From Robiginitomaculum sp. (GTDB taxonomy: Bacteria > Pseudomonadota > Alphaproteobacteria > Caulobacterales > Maricaulaceae), in assembly GCA_021647375.1 (NCBI GenBank), contig JAKIUV010000029.1, forward strand, positions 1-27,539: a stretch of 27,539 nt of DNA, in the 5' to 3' direction. Shown here piece after piece: positions 1 to 8,090 of this stretch. The position numbers and the translations under genes are program-made. The notes below the pieces were generated by a model. That model searched no databases. It saw only the letters and a list, made by a program, of their open reading frames with translations, and had not been told where the DNA came from. The number at the start of each line of letters is the position of its first letter. Position 1 is the first letter of the stretch.

Positions 1-887
1 CAGCCCGCCCAATCATCTTCGTCCATGCCGTCTTCGATGGATATAATCGGGAAATCTGCGGCCATTTCTGCGAGGTAATCTGCGAACTGCTCGGACGACA
101 AGACTTTCCCCTCCCCGTCCAGATGATATTTGCTGTCTTTATAAAACTCAGACGCGGCTACATCGAGAGCCAGATAAATATCTTTACCTGCCTTGTATCC
201 GGCGGCGTCAATGGCGGTCATGATATATTCCAGCGCGGCGCGGCTGGACGCGAGGCCGGGCGCGAAACCGCCCTCGTCCCCGACATTGGTGTTGTGACCG
301 TCGGCGGAAAGTTTAGCTTTCAGAGCGTGAAACACTTCCGCGCCCATTTGCAAAGCTTCGGCAAAAGTTTCCGCGCCCACAGGCATGACCATAAACTCTT
401 GAATATCAATCGGGTTGTCCGCATGGGCACCGCCGTTGATGATGTTCATCATGGGCACGGGTAAGGTGACGGCACTGACGCCGCCCACATAGCGGTAAAG
501 CGGTGTGCCCTGGGCTTCGGCGGCGGCTTTGGCCACGGCGAGCGAAACACCCAAAATAGCATTGGCGCCAAGCCGAGATTTATTTGGTGTACCGTCAAGA
601 TCAATCATAATCTGGTCGATACGCACTTGCTCGGTGGCGTCTAGACCGCACAAAGCATCGTTGATTTCGGTATTTACATTGAGGACGGCTTTACGCACAC
701 CCTTGCCGCCGTAACGTTTTTTATCGCCGTCTCTAAGTTCCACCGCTTCGTGGACACCCGTAGACGCGCCGGACGGGACTGCGGCACGACCAAATGCCCC
801 GCCAGCAAGCAGGACATCAACTTCGAGGGTTGGATTACCCCGGCTATCCAGTATCTCCCGCGCAAAAATATCATCTATTTCAGTCAT
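1..887 (-). CDS. eno: Enolase, N-terminal part (runs off the window edge)
   Basis: Enolase converts 2-phosphoglycerate to phosphoenolpyruvate in glycolysis, and in many bacteria also sits in the RNA degradosome. Reading the minus strand from the ATG at 887 gives an unbroken frame to base 1 that begins MTEIDDIFAREILDSRGNPT. This is the near-invariant enolase N-terminus, followed by the substrate-loop region with PSGASTGVHEA. Further on come the family segments MNIINGGAHADNPIDIQEFM, NVGDEGGFAP and, at the window edge, the ISIEDGMDEDDW metal-ligand segment. About 295 of the usual 425 or so residues are present; the C-terminal barrel lies outside. It is the last visible gene of the minus-strand run M16 protease-arfB-rpmF-eno, 33 bases after rpmF. 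Identity is secure. Confidence 0.96.
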   Translation of the reverse strand, partial: MTEIDDIFAREILDSRGNPTLEVDVLLAGGAFGRAAVPSGASTGVHEAVELRDGDKKRYGGKGVRKAVLNVNTEINDALCGLDATEQVRIDQIMIDLDGTPNKSRLGANAILGVSLAVAKAAAEAQGTPLYRYVGGVSAVTLPVPMMNIINGGAHADNPIDIQEFMVMPVGAETFAEALQMGAEVFHALKAKLSADGHNTNVGDEGGFAPGLASSRAALEYIMTAIDAAGYKAGKDIYLALDVAASEFYKDSKYHLDGEGKVLSSEQFADYLAEMAADFPIISIEDGMDEDDWAG

Positions 888-920
888 GGGAATCTCCGGG
901 ATATGGGAATATGTGGGTAT

Positions 921-1103
921 TTAGTCTTCTTGGGCAGGTAGAACCTGACGACCATTATACATACCGGTTTTCAGGTCGATATGGTGCTGGCGGCGAAGTT
1001 CGCCGGAAGATTTATCTTCCACATAATTCGTGGCGCTCAAACGGTCATGGGCGCGGCGCATACCACGGCGTGAATTTGAAATTTTACTTTTTGGGACAGC
1101 CAT
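921..1103 (-). CDS. rpmF: 50S ribosomal protein L32
   Basis: L32 is a small zinc-ribbon-type protein of the large ribosomal subunit. The 60-residue product starts MAVPKSKISNSRRGMRRAHD, the family signature. It lacks a classical CxxC pair, as many alphaproteobacterial L32 proteins do. The ATG at 1103 is preferred over an upstream TTG because it has an exact AGGAGG seven to eight bases before it. The gene lies between arfB and eno on the same strand. The 150-base gap upstream contains a 6-bp hairpin (arms CACATT and AATGTG, about 1140-1159), which could end arfB transcripts or lie in the rpmF leader. The pairing of rpmF with enolase rather than the common plsX partner is a local feature. Confidence 0.95.
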   Translation of the reverse strand: MAVPKSKISNSRRGMRRAHDRLSATNYVEDKSSGELRRQHHIDLKTGMYNGRQVLPAQED

Positions 1104-1254
1104 CAAAGCCTCCTGTTAACTGGAATTCGGTTATACCGACACATTCGCCGGAAAATGTGCGCAGTCTTTACCCCAAGCCCCGCCAAGGCGCAAGTGCTGA
1201 ATCGCGGGAAAATGCAGGTATGTATCCTGCCCGTATCACATCTCACCCCCCCCC

Positions 1255-1674
1255 TCAATCCTCCCGTCCCGGTTTTCGCCGCGTTATCTTTATCTGACTC
1301 CGCTGGGTCTTTTTCTTCAACCTGCGCTGCACCGCGCCTTTGGACGGTTTTGTTGGTCTGCGTTTTTTTACTGGTTTTAGGGCTGTGGCTAGCATTTCTG
1401 ATAGGCGGGCTAGTGCGGCTTGTTTATTGCGCAGCTGGCTGGCGGTGGATTGGGATTTTATGATGATGATACCGCCGTCGGTTAGGCGGCGGTCGTTTAT
1501 GGCCAGGATTTTTTGCTTGACCGTATCAGGCAGGCTCGACGCCATCACGTCAAAGCGCAAATGTATGGCCGAATTGGTTTTGTTGACGTGCTGGCCGCCC
1601 GGGCCTTGGGCGCGCACGGCAGTGAATTCTATCTCGGAGAGCGGGATATATGTGTGGCTATTTACTTTCAACAT
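1255..1674 (-). CDS. arfB: Alternative ribosome-rescue factor ArfB (YaeJ-type peptidyl-tRNA hydrolase)
   Basis: ArfB enters stalled ribosomes that lack a stop codon and hydrolyses the peptidyl-tRNA. The 139-residue product has the catalytic GGQ at residues 26-28 in the context RAQGPGGQHVNKTNSA, typical of the release-factor family. It lacks the codon-recognition domains of RF1/RF2 and ends in a strongly basic tail (KPVKKRRPTKPSK and onward to KITRRKPGR). In E. coli this tail lies in the empty mRNA channel. The length matches the family. The start overlaps the last 17 bases of the upstream M16 protease gene, which suggests translational coupling. A homopolymeric C run (about 1248-1255) marks the end of the gene. 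Confidence 0.93.
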   Translation of the reverse strand: MLKVNSHTYIPLSEIEFTAVRAQGPGGQHVNKTNSAIHLRFDVMASSLPDTVKQKILAINDRRLTDGGIIIIKSQSTASQLRNKQAALARLSEMLATALKPVKKRRPTKPSKGAVQRRLKKKTQRSQIKITRRKPGRED

Positions 1675-4528
1675 CTGGGTTGAGTAGCACAGCTTCGCCG
1701 TAACCCAAATCTTTTAAGCGGCCAAACTGGGTCTTTGCATCCCCGACCACTAAGTAGAACATGGCATCAGGGCGCAGATATTTATCGGCCAGTGATTTAA
1801 ACTCTGCCAAGGTCATGGCCTCAATGCGCTTGGCGGTCTTGGCGCGGTAATCGTCCTCATAGCCGTAAGCGCTAATCTCCGACACCATATTCAGCTTGTC
1901 GCTTAGGGTTTCGCTCTTGAGCGCTTGGCCGCGCAACAGGGCTTGCTTCATGGTCGCCAAATCTTCGTCTGTGAAATTCGGACCGTAGTTTTTGACAATG
2001 TCCCGGATAAGCTCCAGAGATTCCAAGGTTACATTGGTGCGCACACTAGAGCCTACGGCGAACACACCCCGGTCTACACCGCCGCTAAACGACGAGCGTA
2101 TCCCGTAAGTATAGCCCTTATTGACCCTAAGTTCGGTCATCAGTTCGGATGTATAAATACCGCCGAGGGGGAAGTTAATGGCACGCGCCAACGGGTAATC
2201 TGCATGGGTGGCGGGCAGTGAGGGTCGCTCTATGCGCAGCACGGATTGCTTGGCACCCGGCACGTCGTAAAAATATATTTTGGACGTGGTTATGTCGGCG
2301 GATTGCGGCAAGGTAACATCGTCCGTTGCCGCCCTCGTCCAGCGCTTGGCGACACCGGAAAAAGCCTGTTGAACCGCATCGCTGTCCACAGCGCCAACCA
2401 CTCGTAATTGGGCGCGAGCAGGTGCATAATTGGCCGCATAGAACGCTTTTATATCTGCCAATTCTACGGCCTCTAACCGCTCCTTTGAGCCATAAGGTGT
2501 GTAGCTAAACATATGATCTTCGGGATAGCGCAGTTTCAAACTTTCGCGCCGGGCAATAGCATTTGGGTTACCCTCGGCGGTGATAATCGCATCAATTTTC
2601 TCGGTCTTAAGCAGGGCAAATTCTTCGGCGTCCCAGCGCGGTTCCAACAGCATTTCTTCGAGCAGCGCTATGGTGGCGTCAAAATTGCGCGCCAATGTAT
2701 TGCCGGAGAATACCGTTTTTTCTGCACCAGCACTAATATTAATAGTGGAGCCAAGGGCTTTAATAGCGTCTTCCAGCTGCGCCGTGGTTTTACCCGCCGT
2801 GCCTTTCTCTAGCATGTCCGCCGTTAAATTGGCGACCCCGGGTTTGGCCGTATCGCCGCGCTCGCGCCCGGCGTCAATGGCCAAAGAGAAATACACCAAT
2901 TGGGTTTCGTCGCTTTCAATGCCATAAGCTTCGATACCGTTGCCGAAACTGGTTTTCCAAATATCGGGCGTGGGTAAATCATAAGCCGCACCGAATGGCG
3001 GCTCTATAGTGCGGTCAAAGCTGGAAGCAGTGCGCGGGAAATCGCGTTTGTCTTCGGCTTCTTCCACGGTTTTTTCCGCACCTTGCACGACTTTTTCTTC
3101 GATAATCTCCGCTAGTTTTGCGCCCTCCAAGGTGAGTTCCATTTGCCCTTTGGGGACAATGGAGGTCATGACGCGGGGTTTGTCTTTGATATACGTTTCA
3201 TAAACCCGCATCACATCAGCCGTGGTCACGGCCTGCATGTTTTTGAGATCCATATTGATGAAACCCGGATCGTCCGTGAACACATTATACTGACCAAGCT
3301 GAATGGCCTTGCCCAGCGCGCTTTGCAGATTGTCATAGAAATCTACCTCTTGTGCGGTTTTGATCATATCCAAATCAGCTTGTGTTATGCCGTTCGCCTC
3401 GAACCGAGCGAATGCTTTTTTGATGCCCGCTTGCAAGCCGTCAATATCCTCGCCCTCTTTGGCGTCGATCAGCATGTAAAACTCGCCCGCCACTTCGGCA
3501 AAATTGGTGAACAATTGCACAGAGGAGGTGACTTTTTCCTCGTCGATCAAAACCTCATTTAGGGGGGCGCGTTTACCATCACCGAGATAGGTCGCCAGCA
3601 CATTAAGAGCATAACTATCGGGGTGGTATTGCGGCACGGTTGGCCAGACCATGGTAAATTCGGGCACGGTGGCGAAATTGTCTTCGTAATACAGCGAAGC
3701 CGTTTTCGCAATGCCCGACGGGCGTGGTGCAATTTTAGCAATATCTGCCCCGCGCGGGATTTCGGCGAAATATTTATCAATCCATTGCTTGGCCTGCGCC
3801 ACATCAAAATCCCCGGTCAGGGTGACGGTGACATTATTGGGTACATACCATTTTTTATAGAAATTCTGTACATCTTCCAGATCTGCCGCTTCCAAATCAG
3901 CCAAAGAGCCAATAACCTGCCAATTATAGGGATGGTCTGCACCATATAGTGCTTTGCCAATAATGTACCAGCGGTGGCCGTAAGGTTGGTTATCCACCCT
4001 TTGGCGCTTCTCGTTTTTGACCACTTGTTTTTCTTTGTCGATAACCGTTGTGGTGACAGTGTTGATGAAATAACCGATTTTATCCGCCTCGGCCCAGATG
4101 ACCTTCTCTAGGGCGTCTTTGGGCACGGCTTGGAAATACTGGGTCATATCATTGGTGGTAAAGCCGTTCGTGCCCTCGCCGCCAATGCGGGTGTTCATAA
4201 GATCAAGTCCGCCGTAACCTAGGTTCTCGGAATCCAAAAACAATAAATGCTCAAACAAATGGGCAAACCCCGTCCGCCCTGGCAATTCTCGGCTTGAACC
4301 AACATGCACCGCCAAATTTATAGCAACAATCGGATCAGAACGGTCGACGTGGAGAACCACGTCTAGGCCGTTAGCAAGCGTATATTTTTCAAACTGAACT
4401 TTGGTGGATTTGGTAGCTAGGGTTTGCGGCGGCACAACCGTGTCCACACTATCACCTGTACACGAAGCCAAGCCAAAAATGACAACAGCTCCTACGGATA
4501 TTTTGGTAAAGTAATTTCCAACGCGCAT
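1658..4528 (-). CDS. M16 family zinc metalloprotease, two-domain, lipoprotein
   Basis: This is a pitrilysin/insulinase-type (M16) peptidase of 956 residues. The N-terminus is a lipoprotein signal with lipobox LASC, giving a lipidated cysteine at residue 23, so the enzyme is probably attached to a periplasmic membrane face. The inverted zinc motif HLFEH is at residues 90-94, and the third ligand is probably the glutamate in VVKNEKRQ near residue 173. The protein follows the usual repeat of active M16, M16_C, degenerate M16 and M16_C halves, the second half starting near residue 510. It is probably a peptide-degrading enzyme; the substrate cannot be read from sequence. It heads the minus-strand run into arfB, and its 3' end overlaps arfB by 17 bases. 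The 5' side faces a 325-base gap before a divergent XRE gene. Confidence 0.93.
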   Translation of the reverse strand: MRVGNYFTKISVGAVVIFGLASCTGDSVDTVVPPQTLATKSTKVQFEKYTLANGLDVVLHVDRSDPIVAINLAVHVGSSRELPGRTGFAHLFEHLLFLDSENLGYGGLDLMNTRIGGEGTNGFTTNDMTQYFQAVPKDALEKVIWAEADKIGYFINTVTTTVIDKEKQVVKNEKRQRVDNQPYGHRWYIIGKALYGADHPYNWQVIGSLADLEAADLEDVQNFYKKWYVPNNVTVTLTGDFDVAQAKQWIDKYFAEIPRGADIAKIAPRPSGIAKTASLYYEDNFATVPEFTMVWPTVPQYHPDSYALNVLATYLGDGKRAPLNEVLIDEEKVTSSVQLFTNFAEVAGEFYMLIDAKEGEDIDGLQAGIKKAFARFEANGITQADLDMIKTAQEVDFYDNLQSALGKAIQLGQYNVFTDDPGFINMDLKNMQAVTTADVMRVYETYIKDKPRVMTSIVPKGQMELTLEGAKLAEIIEEKVVQGAEKTVEEAEDKRDFPRTASSFDRTIEPPFGAAYDLPTPDIWKTSFGNGIEAYGIESDETQLVYFSLAIDAGRERGDTAKPGVANLTADMLEKGTAGKTTAQLEDAIKALGSTINISAGAEKTVFSGNTLARNFDATIALLEEMLLEPRWDAEEFALLKTEKIDAIITAEGNPNAIARRESLKLRYPEDHMFSYTPYGSKERLEAVELADIKAFYAANYAPARAQLRVVGAVDSDAVQQAFSGVAKRWTRAATDDVTLPQSADITTSKIYFYDVPGAKQSVLRIERPSLPATHADYPLARAINFPLGGIYTSELMTELRVNKGYTYGIRSSFSGGVDRGVFAVGSSVRTNVTLESLELIRDIVKNYGPNFTDEDLATMKQALLRGQALKSETLSDKLNMVSEISAYGYEDDYRAKTAKRIEAMTLAEFKSLADKYLRPDAMFYLVVGDAKTQFGRLKDLGYGEAVLLNPDVESK

Positions 4529-4853
4529 AGTCTTTCCCCTACGAAATAACGCCCCTCAAAATGATAATAACCTAAAGTGACGCACTCTCCCATATTTGTC
4601 TACAAGCTAATGGGTGAAAACATGGTAAGGTGCGAGGTGGCTCACAATAGCAATACACCATATCATCGACAAAATTGTGCAGATAACATGTATTTATTGC
4701 TTCCAAATTGACAGTTCATACTGTAGGGCAGGCCGGATTTGTGGGCAGACTGAACCATATTAGCATTAATACCTATCCAAATTTGCCCCACGTGGACAAA
4801 TTGAAATATTAGTTTAACATAAAATTGAAGATTTCTTTCTATTGAGGGGCCTT
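4529..4853. other. Gap between divergent M16 protease and XRE genes
   Basis: This is 325 bases of AT-rich DNA without a credible ORF. It must hold promoters for both neighbours. Towards the XRE gene it carries short palindromes (4778-4803) and a promoter-like pair, described separately. No convincing -35/-10 pair was found for the protease. An isolated TTGACA near 4707-4712 has no acceptable -10 partner at 16-18 bases. Confidence 0.6.
4793..4822 (+). promoter_or_regulatory. Putative promoter and palindromic operator of the XRE gene
   Basis: TGGACA (about 4793-4798) and TAACAT lie about 16 bases apart, each close to sigma-70 consensus, pointing to the XRE gene at 4854. The -35 element overlaps the palindrome CCACGTGG (4788-4795). 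CAAATTTG (4778-4785) on the left and ACAAATTG on the right make a larger, slightly off-centre inverted repeat. Operators overlapping the -35 are common for self-repressing XRE proteins. The operator role is inference. Confidence 0.35.
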
Positions 4854-5108
4854 ATGAATAAACCAAAAATTAACCCAGTTGACAGGCATGTGGGCATGCG
4901 TCTTCGGATTATTAGAAATAGCCAAAACAAAACCCTCGAAGAAATCGCCGCTCAATTAAAAATGACACCTAAAACGCTCAATGACTTAGAAAGTGGAAAA
5001 AAAAGAGTTTCTCCAGCCGAAATGGAAATGATTGTAGAGATATTTTCAACGACAGCCTCATTTTTTTTCATCGGTATCGGCAATCATTTGGATAAACCGC
5101 GTAATTAG
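4854..5108 (+). CDS. Small XRE-family helix-turn-helix regulator
   Basis: This is a single-domain DNA-binding protein of 84 residues. Residues 13-68 fit the Cro/C1-type HTH_3 pattern: VGMRLRIIRNSQNKTLEEIA (helices 1-2), then QLKMTPKTLNDLESGKKRVS (recognition helix and following turn). The end has the hydrophobic stretch FSTTASFFFIGIG, common where such proteins dimerise. The ATG at 4854 is chosen over a TTG at 4842 because GAGGGG stands just before it. No partner toxin, kinase or phage gene is adjacent; the next gene is convergent and unrelated to known toxins. The region is visibly richer in A and T than the flanking housekeeping genes. A self-regulating repressor is the simplest reading; its targets are unknown. 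Confidence 0.8.
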   Translation: MNKPKINPVDRHVGMRLRIIRNSQNKTLEEIAAQLKMTPKTLNDLESGKKRVSPAEMEMIVEIFSTTASFFFIGIGNHLDKPRN

Positions 5109-5126
5109 AACGCTCAATTTTGCAAT

Positions 5127-5369
5127 TTACAAAACAGCTCTAGAAAAATCTTTTAAAAGTTGAAGGGACGCGGTTTCAAACTGCAGGTAATACTTTGGGT
5201 GTTGCAGATAGAAAGTGATGTCCATAATAATACTTTGCCCGCGCTTACTCATTTTTCGCTCTGCATTTACGGCTTCAACACCGGCATACAAATCATCATA
5301 TTTTGCGTATAGGCTATTTATTTCTGCGATTATCTTGTTTTTATCAGTAAAATTATCGTTAGAAATCAT
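5127..5369 (-). CDS. Hypothetical 80-residue protein
   Basis: No family is recognised. The product starts MISNDNFTDKNKIIAEINSL, is hydrophilic, lacks a signal peptide or membrane segment, and is probably mainly helical (KNKIIAEINSLYAKYDDLYAGVEAVNAERK). The ATG at 5369 has AAAGGTG upstream as a reasonable ribosome-binding site, which argues for a real gene. It converges with the XRE gene, leaving 18 bases between stop codons. With that gene it forms an AT-rich insert between pyrG and the protease-eno run. It could be a lineage-specific accessory gene. Confidence 0.5.
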   Translation of the reverse strand: MISNDNFTDKNKIIAEINSLYAKYDDLYAGVEAVNAERKMSKRGQSIIMDITFYLQHPKYYLQFETASLQLLKDFSRAVL

Positions 5370-5543
5370 TGGTGCACCTTTTTAAATATTCTCGATTTCA
5401 ATAGGCGTATAACAATACCCCCCCCATTTTCCAATTCCACCTTTCTGCTTGCCCACCTCGCAATAAGAATTAGCAAGGCATTGTCTAGCAAAGCAAATTT
5501 AAAACTAAAAGAGAAATTACAAAATTTCTTGAAGATATTTTCC

Positions 5544-5572
5544 TTGACACTAAAATGGACAACTCGTGTAAA
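5544..5572 (+). promoter_or_regulatory. Sigma-70-like promoter pointing into the pyrG 3' region
   Basis: TTGACA (5544-5549) is followed after exactly 17 bases by TGTAAA (5567-5572, four of six matches to TATAAT). A transcript would start near 5579 and run antisense to the end of pyrG. There is no plus-strand gene downstream, so if active it would make a noncoding RNA or pyrG antisense. Confidence 0.35.
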
Positions 5573-5578
5573 AGAAGC

Positions 5579-5745
5579 GAAACGAGCCTGTCACCCTAAA
5601 TCAACCTAGGCTCAGACAATAGTCTAGGCGCAAAACCGCAGGGCGTGCCATTCACACCCAAGGGCTTGCAACGCACTTAGAGAACACATAACAAGAGCAG
5701 AAGTGATGTATTTAATAGGTACTGAGCCTAGACCAGTCGGCTCTG
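5579..5745 (+). ncRNA. Candidate structured small RNA behind pyrG
   Basis: Downstream of the promoter-like pair, CTAGGCTCAG (5607-5616) is perfectly complementary to CTGAGCCTAG (5722-5731). Outside it GAGCC (5584-5588) can pair with GGCTC (5739-5743). Inside, GGGCGTG (5641-5647) pairs with CACACCC (5653-5659). This gives a rod-like fold of about 165 bases with an internal loop, in general shape like 6S RNA, but no conserved 6S sequence was recognised. The 3' arm overlaps the last codons of pyrG. The repeat could instead belong to pyrG transcript ending. Confidence 0.25.
5641..5659 (-). terminator. Possible pyrG terminator hairpin
   Basis: Read on the minus strand after pyrG, GGGTGTG and CACGCCC form a 7-bp stem (one G-T pair) around a 5-base loop. 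TGCGG and a four-T run follow. It lies about 70-90 bases after the stop codon. The T-run is short and offset, so ending efficiency is uncertain. Confidence 0.35.
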
Positions 5746-7371
5746 TTTGAGCGCTGCTGCGACGAACCCGGCGAATAATGGGTGCGGGGCGAAGGGTCTG
5801 GATTTCAGTTCTGGGTGGTATTGCACGCCGATAAACCAAGGGTGGTCGGGGATTTCCACGATTTCGGGCAGGACACCGTCAGGGGACATGCCGGAAAATT
5901 TTACCCCGACTTGTTCCAGCCGCTCGATATAAGCCCCATTGACCTCATAGCGGTGGCGGTGGCGTTCTTCTATTTTCCGTTTGCCATACATTTTTACGAC
6001 CAAGCTACCCTTGTCCAAAACCGCTGGATATGCCCCGAGGCGCATCGTGCCGCCGAGGTCTGTGCTAGCATCACGGGTCTGTTTTTCATTGCCCTTGACC
6101 CATTCGGTCATCAGGCCAACGATAGGTTCGCTGGTCGGGCCGAATTCTGTGGAGCTGGCTTCCTCTATTCCGGCCAGATTACGCGCCGCTTCAATCACCG
6201 CCATTTGCATACCAAAACATATGCCGAAATACGGCACATTGTTTTCGCGCGCATAAGTCACGGCCTCGATTTTACCCTCCGAACCACGCGCGCCAAAACC
6301 GCCCGGCACCAGAATGCCGTCCATGCCGGATAATATGTCCGTGCCGTTTTCAGAAAATGCTTCGCTTTCAATCCATTTAATCTTGACCTTGACCTTATTG
6401 GCAATACCGCCGTGAACTAAGGCTTCGGTGATGGATTTATAAGCATCGGGCAGAACCGTGTATTTGCCCACGACGGCAATATTAACCTCGCCGTCCGGGT
6501 TTGCCAGGCTTTCGGATATTGCACGCCAACGCCGCAAATTAATCCGCTTGCGTGATGTCATACCGAAATGATGCAAGACCTCCCTGTCCAAACCCTCGGC
6601 GTGATAAGCCAGCGGCACATCATATATGGAACGCGCATCAAGCCCTTGAATGACCGCGCTTTCGCGCACGTTACAAAACAGGGCGATTTTGCGAATATCA
6701 CTTTTAGCAATTTCCCGGTCGGCACGGCACAGCAATATATCCGGCTGGATACCGATGGAGCGCAGCTCTTTGACACTATGCTGGGTCGGTTTAGTTTTCA
6801 CCTCACCCGCCGCCGCGATATAGGGCAGTAATGTTACATGCATGAACAAAACTTGTTCGCGCCCAAGCTCTTGGCCGAGCTGGCGCAGGGCTTCGAAAAA
6901 CGGCAGGCCTTCAATATCGCCAACCGTACCGCCAACTTCGCACAGCACAAAATCTACATCTTCGCCCGCATCGGAAAGCACGAAATCTTTAATCTCATTG
7001 GTGACATGGGGGATGACTTGCACAGTCGCCCCCAGATAATCGCCGCGCCGCTCTTTTTCAATGATGTTGGAATAGATACGCCCGGTGGTGATATTGTCGC
7101 TTTGGTGGGCGGACACGCCGGTAAAGCGCTCATAATGACCGAGATCGAGATCGGTTTCCGCCCCGTCGTCGGTAACATAACATTCGCCGTGCTGATAGGG
7201 CGACATTGTTCCAGGGTCTACGTTGAGATAAGGGTCTAATTTACGCAAGCGGACTTTATAGCCGCGCGCTTGCAACAAGGCACCAAGGGAGGCAGAGGCC
7301 AGGCCTTTACCCAAGGACGAGACAACGCCGCCCGTAATAAAAATATATCTTGGTTTTCTTTGCTTCGACAT
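5728..7371 (-). CDS. pyrG: CTP synthase
   Basis: CTP synthase aminates UTP to CTP using ATP and glutamine. The 547-residue product has the full two-domain layout. The N-terminal synthetase domain opens with the P-loop segment FITGGVVSSLGKG (about residues 11-23) and carries the UTP-binding DPYLNVDPGTMSPYQHGE. The C-terminal class-I glutaminase domain has the nucleophile Cys385 in YFGICFGMQ and the catalytic YHPE motif near the end. Length and order are normal. It follows secG by 62 bases on the same strand, the conserved alphaproteobacterial arrangement tpiA-secG-pyrG. The usual downstream kdsA-eno is replaced here by the small AT-rich island and the protease-eno run. Confidence 0.98.
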   Translation of the reverse strand: MSKQRKPRYIFITGGVVSSLGKGLASASLGALLQARGYKVRLRKLDPYLNVDPGTMSPYQHGECYVTDDGAETDLDLGHYERFTGVSAHQSDNITTGRIYSNIIEKERRGDYLGATVQVIPHVTNEIKDFVLSDAGEDVDFVLCEVGGTVGDIEGLPFFEALRQLGQELGREQVLFMHVTLLPYIAAAGEVKTKPTQHSVKELRSIGIQPDILLCRADREIAKSDIRKIALFCNVRESAVIQGLDARSIYDVPLAYHAEGLDREVLHHFGMTSRKRINLRRWRAISESLANPDGEVNIAVVGKYTVLPDAYKSITEALVHGGIANKVKVKIKWIESEAFSENGTDILSGMDGILVPGGFGARGSEGKIEAVTYARENNVPYFGICFGMQMAVIEAARNLAGIEEASSTEFGPTSEPIVGLMTEWVKGNEKQTRDASTDLGGTMRLGAYPAVLDKGSLVVKMYGKRKIEERHRHRYEVNGAYIERLEQVGVKFSGMSPDGVLPEIVEIPDHPWFIGVQYHPELKSRPFAPHPLFAGFVAAALKQSRLV

Positions 7372-7433
7372 TACCCGTTCCTATAATCAGGAAACGGGCA
7401 GGCGGCTTTCTCAAAAAGATTGGCGCTCTTCCG

Positions 7434-7871
7434 TTAGTCCTGCGGTGTTTCCTCAATTTTCTCCTGAGGGTTTGCAGTTGATTCTTCATCTGGAGAATCT
7501 CCTACCAACGGGGTCGTATCTTTGTCCGAAACCACAGGTGCATTCAAGTCATTATTTTGAATATTTTCACCGCCTACAGTTCCTATCGCCATTTCCTCTT
7601 GTGCGCTGTCGGCATTAAATGGCCCGCTGTCTTGATTTTGGAAATTAAACGAAACCGTAATCAGCAAGCTAACCACCAAAAATGCCGCCCCAAATACCGC
7701 TGTCATCCGCGACACCAAATCCGCAGTCCCGCGACCAGACATAAGTCCACCGCCACCGCCACCGCCGCTACCACCAATCCCGAGCGCCCCACCTTCGGAA
7801 CGCTGGATCAAAATAAGCCCGATCAGAATGATGCTGATAATCAGCAGAATAACAAGTAATACATTTGCCAT
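7434..7871 (-). CDS. secG: Preprotein translocase subunit SecG
   Basis: SecG is the accessory membrane subunit of the SecYEG protein-export channel. The product has two membrane segments: residues 1-22 (VLLVILLIISIILIGLILIQ) and about 55-80 (SRMTAVFGAAFLVVSLLITV). They are joined by the family's glycine-rich loop (GGALGIGGSGGGGGGGLMSG). A long acidic tail follows, unlike the short E. coli protein but common in alphaproteobacteria. Total length is 145 residues. A weak AGAGAA precedes the ATG. The next gene on the strand is pyrG, and the two are probably co-transcribed. tpiA, often just upstream, is absent; a plus-strand membrane-protein gene diverges instead. Confidence 0.93.
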   Translation of the reverse strand: MANVLLVILLIISIILIGLILIQRSEGGALGIGGSGGGGGGGLMSGRGTADLVSRMTAVFGAAFLVVSLLITVSFNFQNQDSGPFNADSAQEEMAIGTVGGENIQNNDLNAPVVSDKDTTPLVGDSPDEESTANPQEKIEETPQD

Positions 7872-7999
7872 AGTGGTTCTCTTTAATATGGGTCGTCGAT
7901 AATATTGATGTCGCGTCGTTTAGCCCAAGCAATTGGCAATAGCCAGCACTTTTGACTGATGGGTGTTATTTAGGCATCCCGGTCACAGGTTTCAATAGG

Positions 8000-8041
8000 C
8001 ATTGGAAAATACCCTCGCTAACATTGGGCGGGAAATACCCT
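8000..8041. repeat. Imperfect tandem repeat before the membrane-protein gene
   Basis: CATTGG followed by AAATACCCT occurs twice, at 8000-8015 and 8022-8041. The second copy has a small insertion. It lies in the 219-base divergent gap between secG and the membrane-protein gene. It could be a paired protein-binding site or a local duplication. Confidence 0.3.
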
Positions 8042-8090
8042 TTTTAGGCGAAATCTGTTGGTGGCTTTGGGTTTAGAGGTATCTAAGCAT

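Larger units (their letters stand above)
5370..5727. other. Gene-free region behind pyrG with structured sequence
   Basis: This 358-base gap has no credible ORF; the frame overlapping 5624-5839 is a shadow of the pyrG end. It contains a C7 run near 5419-5425, a plus-strand promoter-like pair at 5544-5572, a 10-bp long-range inverted repeat (5607-5616 with 5722-5731) and a compact hairpin at 5641-5659. These are listed separately. Confidence 0.6.

Noticed and set aside
4842..5369. Toxin-antitoxin pair formed by the XRE protein and the 80-residue ORF
   Set aside because: The two genes converge rather than forming an operon, and the 80-residue protein shows no known toxin motif.
5579..5745. tmRNA or SRP RNA in the pyrG 3' gap
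   Set aside because: No tRNA-like TTCGAA arm, no tag-peptide frame and no SRP GGAA/GCAG core was found; only a generic structured-RNA candidate is kept.
5624..5839. Minus-strand open frame at the pyrG end
   Set aside because: It overlaps the conserved pyrG C-terminus in another frame; composition is Arg/Pro-rich without family features.
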